NCBI RefSeq assembly: GCF_000293805.1
Contig: NZ_AMBZ01000007.1
Span: forward strand, 326,834 to 390,833
Direction of reading: 5' to 3'
Length of the DNA stretch: 64,000 nt
DNA from: Paenibacillus alvei DSM 29
Lineage (GTDB): Bacteria; Bacillota; Bacilli; Paenibacillales; Paenibacillaceae
The notes under the pieces were generated by a model. The model had not been told where the DNA came from. It was given only the letters and a program-made list of their open reading frames with translations, and did not search any database. Shown in pieces: positions 37,644 through 45,888 of this stretch. Every line of letters begins with the position of its first letter. Position 1 is the stretch's first letter. The position numbers and the translations under genes are program-made.

Positions 37644-39476
37644 ATGATCGAGTATATAAATGGAATGGAAACTGACCTTATTATTTATAACGCTTTTATC
37701 GCTACGATGAACGAAGATAACCCTACAGCTACTGCGCTCGCAGTAAAGGATGGACAATTTTGTGCTGTGGGGGACGATGCTGAAATGATGAAGCTTGTAG
37801 GGCCCTCGACAAAAGTTATAAATGCTAACAAACGCATGTTAATACCAGGTTTAAATGATTCGCACATGCATCTTATTCGAGGTGGGCTTAACTTTAATCT
37901 TGAATTGCGCTGGGATGGCGTACCTTCTGTGGCTGATGCGTTACGGATGTTGAAAAAGCAGGTCGATCGGACACCTCCTCCTCACTGGGTTCGCGTTGTT
38001 GGCGGATGGACCGAATTTCAATTCAAAGAACGACGAATGCCTACATTAGAAGAAATCAATCGAATTGCCCCTCATACCCCTGTATTTATTCTAAACCTCT
38101 ATCGTCAAGCCTTTTTGAATAAAGCTGCTTTGCGTGTGATCGGCTATACAAAAGATACACCGAACCCGCCAGGAGGAGAAATCCAAAGGGACAGTCAGGG
38201 CAATCCTACGGGGATGTTAATCGCCCGCCCGAACGCGACAATTTTATATGCCACGTTAGCTAAAGGCCCGAAACTTTCCTATGAAGATCAGATGAATTCG
38301 ACTCGGCTGTTTATGAGAGAATTGAACCGATTTGGTGTAACAAGCGTGATTGATGCCGGGGGCGGTTTTCAGAACTACCCAGATGATTATAAAGTGTTTG
38401 CAGAGCTGGATAAGCGAGGGGAAATTACGGTTCGGACAGCATACCATTTGTTCACACAGAACCTAGGGCATGAACTAAACGACTTCAAAAATTGGACGGA
38501 ATCAACAAAGCCGTATACCGGGAGCTCATTCTATCGTCATAACGGTGCCGGAGAAATGCTTGTTTATAGCGCGGCAGACTTCGAAGATTTTGTTGAGCCA
38601 CGTCCAGAACTGCCTGCCGTACTGGAAGACGAACTATTCGAAGTAACTGAGCATCTAGCCAAGCATCGCTGGCCGTTTCGTCTTCATGCTACCTATGGAG
38701 AATCGATCACACGATTTCTTGATGTAATTGAGCGGGTAAATAAAGAAGCTCCTTTTAAAGACATACGTTGGATTATTGATCATGCGGAGACGATTCAAGA
38801 AAAAGATCTAGAACGAGTCATTTCGTTAGGCGGCTCGATTTCCGTTCAAAACCGAATGGCTTTTCAAGGGGAGTATTTCGTCGATCGCTATGGAGCGAAG
38901 GCAGCAGAACATGCACCACCGATAACGAAGATGCTTACCGCTGGATTGCGTGTCGGAGTAGGGACAGATGCAACAAGAGTTGCAAGTTATAACCCGTGGC
39001 TGGCCTTATACTGGTTAGTAACGGGAAAAACACTTGGAGGGCTTAGCTTGTATCCTGCTTCTAATCGTGTAGATAGACATCAGGCGCTCCGTATGTATAC
39101 AACCGGGAATGCATGGTTTTCGAAAGAAGAGGATGTTAAAGGACAAATTAAAGCCGGACATTATGCTGATTTCACGATTCTTTCGGACAATTTCTTTCAA
39201 GTATCTGAAGAAGATATCAAAAAAATTGAGTCCGTCTTTACCGTTGTAGGCGGCAAAATCGTTTACGGCACACACGAGTTCCAAGCTTTATCACCGCCTG
39301 CTCCAAAAGCAAGTCCAGACTGGTCTCCACAGAATTTCTTTGGAGGATACTATAACGGATTGTATGACGGAGGCGATGGATCTGGAGTTCAACCATATAG
39401 GCAACAGCGCTTGCATCACAGTTGCAATCATCACCATGGCAGCGGATTTTGTGACTTGGATTGCTTCGTCTTCTAA
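37644..39476 (+). CDS. YtcJ-like metal-dependent amidohydrolase
   Basis: 610 residues of the amidohydrolase superfamily. Metal-binding HxH is in GLNDSHMHLIRGG, further ligand His in FRLHATYGES and IIDHAETI, and Asp in GVGTDATR. The C-terminal adenine-deaminase-like tail (IKAGHYADFTILS) closes the sandwich domain. Substrate unknown. The last ~30 residues (PYRQQRLHHSCNHHHGSG) are odd, His-rich and may reflect a late frame change. ATG follows GAGGGAGGAC. Confidence 0.82.
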   Translation: MIEYINGMETDLIIYNAFIATMNEDNPTATALAVKDGQFCAVGDDAEMMKLVGPSTKVINANKRMLIPGLNDSHMHLIRGGLNFNLELRWDGVPSVADALRMLKKQVDRTPPPHWVRVVGGWTEFQFKERRMPTLEEINRIAPHTPVFILNLYRQAFLNKAALRVIGYTKDTPNPPGGEIQRDSQGNPTGMLIARPNATILYATLAKGPKLSYEDQMNSTRLFMRELNRFGVTSVIDAGGGFQNYPDDYKVFAELDKRGEITVRTAYHLFTQNLGHELNDFKNWTESTKPYTGSSFYRHNGAGEMLVYSAADFEDFVEPRPELPAVLEDELFEVTEHLAKHRWPFRLHATYGESITRFLDVIERVNKEAPFKDIRWIIDHAETIQEKDLERVISLGGSISVQNRMAFQGEYFVDRYGAKAAEHAPPITKMLTAGLRVGVGTDATRVASYNPWLALYWLVTGKTLGGLSLYPASNRVDRHQALRMYTTGNAWFSKEEDVKGQIKAGHYADFTILSDNFFQVSEEDIKKIESVFTVVGGKIVYGTHEFQALSPPAPKASPDWSPQNFFGGYYNGLYDGGDGSGVQPYRQQRLHHSCNHHHGSGFCDLDCFVF

Positions 39477-39608
39477 TGCAGGCAGATTAAAAAACAGATT
39501 AATAATCGTTACAAAGTTGAAATATCGATTCCTACCTTCGTGGCCTGAGATTCGTTCGCTCCGACTTACACAACAGTTCTATTGACTGCGCGCATGGGTG
39601 GCAAAAGC

Positions 39609-39637
39609 TTGACACAAACAATAATCCTCTGTATGAA
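39609..39637 (+). promoter_or_regulatory. Sigma-A promoter of the secreted protein gene
   Basis: TTGACA (39609-39614) and TATGAA (39632-39637) are 17 bases apart, 60 bases before the start codon. Confidence 0.7.
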
Positions 39638-39697
39638 AATGGATCCTCCAACTTAAACTAAGACAGCCAGTTTTATTTCAGACATACAGAGGAGCAG

Positions 39698-40363
39698 ATG
39701 AATATGAAAAACAAATGGTTGCTGGCGCTGCTTGTAACTTTGGTACTCTTTGTTAGCATGACGCAGGTTGCAGCACCCGTGCAAGCAAATGCAATGGTGA
39801 GCGAGAAGAAGGATCCGAATTGCCTGAGTCCCAAAATGGTAAAGCTGAAAACCGATATGCAAAAGGTTTGGATCGACCATACGATATGGACAAGAAGCTA
39901 TATTGTCAGCGCTATCTCAAATCGTCCAGATCAGAAGGATGTAATGGAGCGGCTATTGCAGAACCAGCAGGATATTGGAAATGTAATCAAACCTTATTAC
40001 GGGGAAGCCGCAGGCAATAAGCTGGCCGAAATTCTAAGAGAACATATTCTAATTGCAGCGAAAATCGTAGAGGCGGCCAAAGCGGGCAATCAGGCAGATG
40101 TGAAAAAGTTAGAGGCAGACTGGCATAAAAACGCTGACGAGATCGCCAAATTTTTAAGCGATGCGAATCCGAACTGGCAGTTTAAAGAGCTTCAGGATAT
40201 GCTGTATACCCACCTTCAGTTGATTACGGAGATCGTGCTAAGCTGTCTCAAGGGAGATTGGAAAGCGGATATAGCAGCAACCGACAAAAACGAGATCCAT
40301 ATGATTCATTTAGCTGACATCCTGACAGAAGGCATTGTCAAACAATTTCCTGAAAAATTTTAA
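39698..40363 (+). CDS. Secreted helical protein of unknown function
   Basis: 221 residues. A signal peptide (about 1-32, cleavage likely after PVQANA) is followed by a charged, almost entirely helical domain with repeated patterns (MQKVWIDHTIWTRSYIVSAI, ILREHILIAAKIVEAAKAG, DILTEGIVKQFPEKF). Related proteins occur in Bacillales but I know no function. It is a single-gene unit with its own promoter and terminator. Confidence 0.75.
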   Translation: MNMKNKWLLALLVTLVLFVSMTQVAAPVQANAMVSEKKDPNCLSPKMVKLKTDMQKVWIDHTIWTRSYIVSAISNRPDQKDVMERLLQNQQDIGNVIKPYYGEAAGNKLAEILREHILIAAKIVEAAKAGNQADVKKLEADWHKNADEIAKFLSDANPNWQFKELQDMLYTHLQLITEIVLSCLKGDWKADIAATDKNEIHMIHLADILTEGIVKQFPEKF

Positions 40364-40388
40364 ACAAAATGCATTATCGAATGCAAAG

Positions 40389-40437
40389 TAAAGCTTTTTA
40401 TGTTTGCCCGCAAGGGTAACTATAAAAGGCTTTTTTC
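40389..40437 (+). terminator. Terminator after the secreted protein gene
   Basis: AAAGCTTTTTAT pairs (with one mismatch) with ATAAAAGGCTTT, followed by T's. The remaining gap to 40725 contains no gene I support. Confidence 0.6.
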
Positions 40438-40725
40438 GTTTCACGGAGCAAATAAATAGCTTACACACTTCGATCCAATCACATGGGTCGTTTTTTGTAA
40501 ACAAGTCAAATTCGTTTGATAATGCACGAATATATGTCCTGTACCGCAAATTTCGGCTGTGTATAGTTAAGATAATCGTATTTGGAGGCAGGGCACCCGA
40601 ATATATCAATGGACATATTTGATGCGTGGATGGCAGCGGATGTTTCGATAACATCACTATCATAAAAATGGCGACTGTTATGGACAGACCATGACAGTCT
40701 TTTAATTAGCTAAGGGGGGGAACCG

Positions 40726-41703
40726 ATGAAGGATAGAAGTGTGTCCCAGATGCAAGCAAGCCCTGAGGTGGTTACCTTTGGGGAATCGATGGCACTCATG
40801 CTGCCGACCGGAAATAAAGGAATCGAATACAGCCATACGTTGGAATGCACCTTCGGTGGGGCCGAAACAAACGTAGCCATCGGTTTGGCTAGGCTTGGCA
40901 TTCATGTCGGATGGTTCTCTCAATTAGGTGAAGATCCGCTGGCAACGATGATGATCAAAGCATTGCGGGGCGAAGGCGTTGATGTCTCACGCGTGAAGAG
41001 CACAGATGCTGCTTCAACGGGTCTAATGATGCGTGAGGCAATAGCCGGACAATCCTCCGTTTATTATTTTCGGCGGAATTCGGCTGCTAGTCTGATGTCG
41101 CCCGATATGCTGGATGAGGCGTACATAGCAGGTGCTCGCATTTTGCATGTAACCGGGATTACGATGGCTATCAGCGAGACTGCATGTCAAGCTGTTATTG
41201 AGGCTGTACGTCTTGCACGCAAGCATGGCGTTAAAGTCAGCTTTGATCCAAATCTGCGCCTGAAGCTCTGGAGCGTGGAGAAAGCTCGTCAATTCATTCT
41301 GCCTCTAGCGGCGGAAGCAGACTACTTCCTGCCTGGGCTTGATGAATTGAAGCTGCTCTATGAAACTGACGACAAAAGTGCTTTGTTTGCGAAGCTGCAT
41401 GAGCTTGGCAACGTATGCGTCGTCAAAGGCGGAGATCATGAAACCTATTTATTACAGGGTGGAAAGGTAGCTGGAATTCCTTATTTCACTGCTGAACACG
41501 TAGTAGACACCGTTGGTGCTGGCGATGCCTTCTGTGCTGGCTTCCTTAGCGGTTTACTAAGAAATAAATCCCTTGAGGAATCCGTTCGCATCGGGAATTT
41601 GCTTGGATCTATGGTGATCCAGACGGAAGGCGATTGGCAGGGTCTCCCGACAATGGCACAGGCAGAAGCGAAGCTTAGTAGAAAAGCGCATGTTGAACGT
41701 TAA
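40726..41703 (+). CDS. kdgK: 2-keto-3-deoxygluconate kinase
   Basis: 325-residue PfkB-family sugar kinase. The two signatures are present: GGAETNVAIGLARLG near residue 45 and DTVGAGDAFCAGFLSG near residue 258, with catalytic Asp in the latter. Pairing with a KDPG aldolase gene directly downstream marks it as KDG kinase, which makes KDPG from KDG in uronate breakdown. ATG follows a run of G's (AAGGGGGGG). Confidence 0.88.
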   Translation: MKDRSVSQMQASPEVVTFGESMALMLPTGNKGIEYSHTLECTFGGAETNVAIGLARLGIHVGWFSQLGEDPLATMMIKALRGEGVDVSRVKSTDAASTGLMMREAIAGQSSVYYFRRNSAASLMSPDMLDEAYIAGARILHVTGITMAISETACQAVIEAVRLARKHGVKVSFDPNLRLKLWSVEKARQFILPLAAEADYFLPGLDELKLLYETDDKSALFAKLHELGNVCVVKGGDHETYLLQGGKVAGIPYFTAEHVVDTVGAGDAFCAGFLSGLLRNKSLEESVRIGNLLGSMVIQTEGDWQGLPTMAQAEAKLSRKAHVER

Positions 41704-41746
41704 GTCCAATGAATCTAGTACATACAATGAAAGGCAGGGAAGCAAA

Positions 41747-42409
41747 TTGAAGAAAATGAGCATTATTCATCGGATTCATGAAGAAGGGGTTGTCGCGGTA
41801 TTACGGGGAGAGAATTGGCAGCAGGTGGTTCGACTATCCAAGGAAGCCATTGCTGGCGGCATTAAGGTGATTGAGATTACAATGACGGTTCCGCATGCGC
41901 TTAAGGCGATCGAAGAGCTTGCCAGCCGTTATTCATGGAATCATCCTGATTCAGCTCAACAAGCGATAATTGGCGTCGGCACGGTGCTTGATCCTGAAAC
42001 GGCACGCCAAGCAATGCTAAGCGGCGCCGAATTTGTCGTGGGCCCTTCACTGAATCCAGATACGATTAAGCTGTGCAATCGTTATCGTGTTCCAATCATG
42101 CCTGGAGTCATGACCATTCATGATATCCAAAGCGCTCTCGATTTAGGAGTGGATGTCGTTAAGCTGTTCCCAGGAAGTCAATTCGGGCCAGGGATGATCA
42201 AGGATATCAAAGGCCCATTGCCTCACGTGAATGTAATGCCAACCGGGGGAGTGAATATAGAAAACTTGGGCGACTGGATCAAAGCAGGTGCATTTGCGGT
42301 AGGAATTGGTTCAGATCTTACGAAGGAAGCCATTGAAACAGGCAATTATACACTCGTTCGTGCCAAGGCTGATCAGTATGTGAAGGCATTTAAGCAAGCG
42401 CGCCAATAA
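41747..42409 (+). CDS. kdgA: KDPG aldolase
   Basis: 220-residue class I aldolase that splits 2-keto-3-deoxy-6-phosphogluconate into pyruvate and glyceraldehyde-3-phosphate. Motifs: VVAVLRGENW, IEITMTVPHA with catalytic Glu, GVGTVLDPE, the Schiff-base Lys in VDVVKLFPGSQFGP, and MPTGGVNIENL. Start is TTG 41747 (AAAGGCAGGGA upstream); the open frame extends further into kdgK but without a ribosome site. Confidence 0.9.
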   Translation: MKKMSIIHRIHEEGVVAVLRGENWQQVVRLSKEAIAGGIKVIEITMTVPHALKAIEELASRYSWNHPDSAQQAIIGVGTVLDPETARQAMLSGAEFVVGPSLNPDTIKLCNRYRVPIMPGVMTIHDIQSALDLGVDVVKLFPGSQFGPGMIKDIKGPLPHVNVMPTGGVNIENLGDWIKAGAFAVGIGSDLTKEAIETGNYTLVRAKADQYVKAFKQARQ

Positions 42410-42418
42410 TAAGAACGA

Positions 42419-42459
42419 TAACAAGCGTTCTCTTGATAGACGGGGAGACGCTTGTTTTT
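42419..42459 (+). terminator. Terminator after kdgKA
   Basis: AACAAGCGTTCTC pairs with GAGACGCTTGTT, followed by TTTTTT. Confidence 0.85.
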
Positions 42460-42591
42460 TTTATCTAGTGAATAAGGCTTAGAAAAGTAAAATTCGTTTC
42501 AAAATGAACGATTTTAGTCCTTATTTGCGATTTTCATTCTGATTACAATGACACTATAGAACAAGACGTATTTTTCAGAGGGGGATAAAAA

Positions 42592-43491
42592 ATGAAAGGT
42601 AAGAAATCACTAGGAATTAGCGCTAGAGAGACACTAGCCGGCTATATGTTTGTAGCCCCATTAATGATCGGATTAATTGTCCTAACCCTTATTCCTGTTG
42701 TGTGTTCCCTATTGCTGAGCTTTACGGAGTGGAATTTCGTAGCGGGATATGGTGCTATCAAATTCGTAGGCTTTGATAATTTTATTCGTTTGTTCCAAGA
42801 CGATGTGTTTATACAGAGCCTATTGAACAACTTAGTCTTTATTATAACGGTTCCGATAACCTTGATCTTATCGCTGTTGCTGTCTATTCTCATTGACAAA
42901 CATGTTTATTTCAAGGATGGATTTAAGGTTGTTTATTTCTTGCCTTATATTTCCAGCGTCGTTGCCGTCGCCATGGTATGGCAGGTTCTTTTCCATCCAT
43001 CATTAGGTCCGGTAAATCAGATGCTGATGTCATTTGGCATTGAGAATCCACCTAAATGGTTGGCAGATATCGATTATGCATTGCCTTCTCTCATGATGAT
43101 TCAAGTTTGGATTATGCTCGGCTATAACATTATCATTTACATTGCTGCGCTGCAGTCCATTCCGAAGGATTTGTATGAAGCGGCAGATATCGATGGCGCA
43201 GGAACGTGGGTGAAATTCCGACAGATCACAGTGCCAAGTGTTTCGCCAACGACCTTCTTCTTGCTAGTAACAGGAATCATTGGTTCCTTCAAGGTGTTTG
43301 ATCTCATTCAAGTATTAACGCAAGGCGGACCTGCTAATTCAACAAATGTAATCGTTTACGACTTGTATGACACTGCATTCAATCAGTTGAAAACAGGGTA
43401 TGCCTCTTCAATGGCGCTCCTATTATTCCTCATTTGTTTAGCCATAACGGCTGGACAATGGATTGCCCAGAAGAAGTGGGTTAACTACTAG
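42592..43491 (+). CDS. ABC sugar transporter permease (MalF/UgpA type)
   Basis: 299 residues with six membrane segments. The EAA loop that docks the ATPase reads ALQSIPKDLYEAADIDGAG. N-terminal segment GYMFVAPLMIGLIVLTLIPV is typical of the family. Start after AGAGGGGG. Pairs with the permease at 43756. No ATPase gene is near, as usual for Firmicutes sharing MsmK. Confidence 0.9.
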   Translation: MKGKKSLGISARETLAGYMFVAPLMIGLIVLTLIPVVCSLLLSFTEWNFVAGYGAIKFVGFDNFIRLFQDDVFIQSLLNNLVFIITVPITLILSLLLSILIDKHVYFKDGFKVVYFLPYISSVVAVAMVWQVLFHPSLGPVNQMLMSFGIENPPKWLADIDYALPSLMMIQVWIMLGYNIIIYIAALQSIPKDLYEAADIDGAGTWVKFRQITVPSVSPTTFFLLVTGIIGSFKVFDLIQVLTQGGPANSTNVIVYDLYDTAFNQLKTGYASSMALLLFLICLAITAGQWIAQKKWVNY

Positions 43492-43522
43492 AAGAGATCT
43501 AGAATGGAGGAACAATCTATAT

Positions 43523-43752
43523 GGGGTAGAGACAGCAAAACGCGAAAATCGTACGCTAACAATTGTGTTGCATCGTGATCCAGCCGAGAACGTCTAAATT
43601 GTGTTGCGTTAGAGGGAACGGTTCCGCATGAATACCCGGACTAATACAACACAATTGACTTTGTGCTGCATTCCTTAGCGTACGGAAAATCAGCGATGTT
43701 ACTGGATTTTTCCCCTTAGCGTACGTTTTCCGCGTTTTGTTGGCGGTACCCC
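43523..43752. mobile_element. 230-bp MITE-like element inserted between two permease genes
   Basis: Ends are inverted repeats of about 37 bases: GGGGTA... with AAAACGCGAAAATCGTACGC at the left, and the complement at the right ending in TACCCC. The flanks carry a 5-bp direct repeat TATAT (43518-43522 and 43753-43757), as expected for a target-site duplication. Inside are nested inverted arms (CAATTGTGTTG and CAACACAATTG). No gene inside. Confidence 0.85.
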
Positions 43753-43755
43753 TAT

Positions 43756-44580
43756 ATGAAAAAAATATCGGTTTCAAAGATCATATTCACAGTGATTATG
43801 GCAGCTATAGGGCTTCTCTTCCTGCTTCCATTCATCTGGATGTTGTCAACATCATTCAAGCCTGAGGCGGATGTCTTCAAATTCCCAATCGAATGGATTC
43901 CGAGAAACTGGAATGCGATGGAGAACTATGCAGAAGTGTGGTCAGGAAACTTTGTCAAATATTATGCAAACTCGATTTATGTAACAGTGGCAACGACTGT
44001 GCTCAATGTATCCGTGTGTGCACTTGCGGCTTATGGATTTTCCAAAGTCCATTTCAAAGGAAGAGATACGATGTTTCTTCTCGTTCTCGCACTATACATG
44101 GTTCCACCTCAAGCTTCATTAGTTCCGCAGTTCCTGCTTTTCCGTTCCCTACATTTATTTGATTCTCATATTGGTCTTATCTTGCTGAACGGATTTAGCG
44201 TAATTGGAGCTTTCATGCTTAGACAATTCTTTATGAGTGTCAGCAACGAATATATCGAATCAGCCAAAATAGACGGAGCCGGACATGCACGAAGCTTCTT
44301 CCAAATCGCGCTGCCGCTTATTCGTCCAGCCATCGCAACCTATGCGATCCTCAGATTTATTTGGACATGGAACGATTATCAGTATCCGCTGATTTTCTTA
44401 AAAAGCAAAGAGTTGTTCACCATTCAGCTTGGGATCAGATTGTTCGGTGACCAATATGGAGATACGTATTCCTTGATGATGGCTGGAGCTGTGTCAGCAA
44501 TCTTGCCGCTGGTCATTATCTTTATTATCGGGCAGAAGCAAGTTATTGAAGGGATTGCGCTCGGAGGCGTTAAGGGATAG
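43756..44580 (+). CDS. ABC sugar transporter permease (MalG/AraQ type)
   Basis: 274 residues, six membrane segments, EAA loop with SAKIDGAGHARSFFQIALPL. C-terminal GQKQVIEGIALGGVKG is the usual end for this family. The ATG overlaps the right TATAT duplication of the MITE; the original GGAGG ribosome site lies at 43506-43510, left of the insert, so it is now 245 bases away. The element itself offers only GGCGG (43742-43746) at a workable distance. Confidence 0.9.
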   Translation: MKKISVSKIIFTVIMAAIGLLFLLPFIWMLSTSFKPEADVFKFPIEWIPRNWNAMENYAEVWSGNFVKYYANSIYVTVATTVLNVSVCALAAYGFSKVHFKGRDTMFLLVLALYMVPPQASLVPQFLLFRSLHLFDSHIGLILLNGFSVIGAFMLRQFFMSVSNEYIESAKIDGAGHARSFFQIALPLIRPAIATYAILRFIWTWNDYQYPLIFLKSKELFTIQLGIRLFGDQYGDTYSLMMAGAVSAILPLVIIFIIGQKQVIEGIALGGVKG

Positions 44581-44623
44581 AAATGCTCGAAGGAATAGGA
44601 GCAATACAAATAGATAGTTAACG

Positions 44624-44655
44624 AAAAGAAATGAACCATTGCGTTCATTTCTTTT
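44624..44655 (+). terminator. Terminator after the permease pair
   Basis: AAAAGAAATGAAC pairs perfectly with GTTCATTTCTTTT (13 bp). Confidence 0.8.
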
Positions 44656-44744
44656 GTCATATGGGGAAGTATCTAGTCAAAATCGTCTGAGATCGGTCAA
44701 AATATGAAATTGGTCGGTCATCTGAAAATAGATATATTTATAAA

Positions 44745-44758
44745 TAAAAGCGTTTTCA
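44745..44758. promoter_or_regulatory. Catabolite-responsive element (CcpA site)
   Basis: TAAAAGCGTTTTCA matches the cre consensus TGWAANCGNTNWCA at 13 of 14 positions. It lies 80 bases before the foldase-like gene, so glucose would repress that gene and possibly the secreted protein after it. Confidence 0.6.
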
Positions 44759-44837
44759 ATGACAGTTTTATTCATAAAGCTACCTATAAGTATATAAATC
44801 TGCAAAGATAGATTGAATAGTAGAAAGGTGGGTTGAT

Positions 44838-45788
44838 ATGGGTTTTACAAGACGAAAACCAACAGTGCGTATATGGTTTACAGCCGTAATACTAATTGTA
44901 CTCGCTGTATTAATGATGATATTAACTAACAAAAAAGTTGCATTGCCTGATAATTGGTTGTTTACGGTGGATGGATACGCTGTGACAGATGAAGAATATC
45001 TATTTTATATCAATGAGCAGAGAGCTGTAACCGTAAATTATTTCTACAGAACCTATGGTGCGCAAGTAGATGAGGGGTTCTGGACACGCCAATACGGCGA
45101 AAATCAGGAAATACCATCTGAATATGCCAAAAAAGCCGCGATGACGGCATTGCTAAGGGCCAAACAGGAGCAAATTATTGCAGACGAGCGGGATATTGCT
45201 CCATACAAAAGTTTTAATGAGCTAAAATCCGACATGGAAGATGAAAACGCTAAGCGGGCTGAGATGGAAAATACGGGGGATACTTACTACGGATTGCCTG
45301 AGTTAGATCTATACCAATACATGCAATATGTAAGTGGCGCTCGTTGGCCGGATTTGGTAGAAACCCAGATCGAACAAACGAAAATGAGCGACGCCGAGTT
45401 ACAAGTTGAATATGCTTCAAGGAGCGCAGAATATGTGCGCACTGCTGATGAATTAACGGCTATGTTCGCATCAACTGGACAAGCAATGGAAGAGAAAGTG
45501 TTAAATCGATTAGATATATCCAAAGAAGATACTGTATCACGAAATTTCTGGGAGTCATTGGCGGCCGCTTCTGTAGGGGAGACGGTAATCGGCAAATATA
45601 TGGGCGAGGATGTCATTGCCACCTTAATGACAAAGCCGGAATTCACCAAGCTTACCCTGGAAGAAGTGAAGGATTCCATTATATACGGGCAGGCTGAGTC
45701 TAACTTACGAACGTTAATTGCAACTAGAGCGGATAAAGCGAAGATTATGTTTAACGGCAATCAATTCAATGAATTAACAGTGAACTAG
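44838..45788 (+). CDS. Membrane-anchored SurA/PrsA-like foldase without PPIase motif
   Basis: 316 residues: one N-terminal membrane anchor (about 11-29) and an extracytoplasmic helical part starting WLFTVDGYAVTDEEYLFYI, which resembles the N-terminal chaperone domain of SurA/PrsA proteins. I see no parvulin PPIase domain. It sits directly before a giant secreted protein gene and may help its folding outside the cell (inference). Similar genes occur before large secreted lyases in Paenibacillus as I recall. Confidence 0.65.
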   Translation: MGFTRRKPTVRIWFTAVILIVLAVLMMILTNKKVALPDNWLFTVDGYAVTDEEYLFYINEQRAVTVNYFYRTYGAQVDEGFWTRQYGENQEIPSEYAKKAAMTALLRAKQEQIIADERDIAPYKSFNELKSDMEDENAKRAEMENTGDTYYGLPELDLYQYMQYVSGARWPDLVETQIEQTKMSDAELQVEYASRSAEYVRTADELTAMFASTGQAMEEKVLNRLDISKEDTVSRNFWESLAAASVGETVIGKYMGEDVIATLMTKPEFTKLTLEEVKDSIIYGQAESNLRTLIATRADKAKIMFNGNQFNELTVN

Positions 45789-45810
45789 ATGAAATACTGT
45801 TCTTACGTTT

Positions 45811-45856
45811 ATATAAATCTGAATCTATTTTGGTGTTCATAGATTCAGATTTATAT
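45811..45856. promoter_or_regulatory. Perfect 17-bp inverted repeat before the giant gene
   Basis: ATATAAATCTGAATCTA (45811-45827) and its exact complement (45840-45856) enclose a 12-base loop. It is not followed by a T run. It may stabilise the mRNA between the two genes or act as a leader hairpin, since the next ribosome site (AAAAGGAG) starts 20 bases later. Confidence 0.65.
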
Positions 45857-45888
45857 AAATATGAATTCATAGAAAAGGAGATTGCCAG

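Noticed and set aside
40404..40622. 72-residue open frame
   Set aside because: Starts inside a terminator, has no ribosome site and no recognisable pattern.
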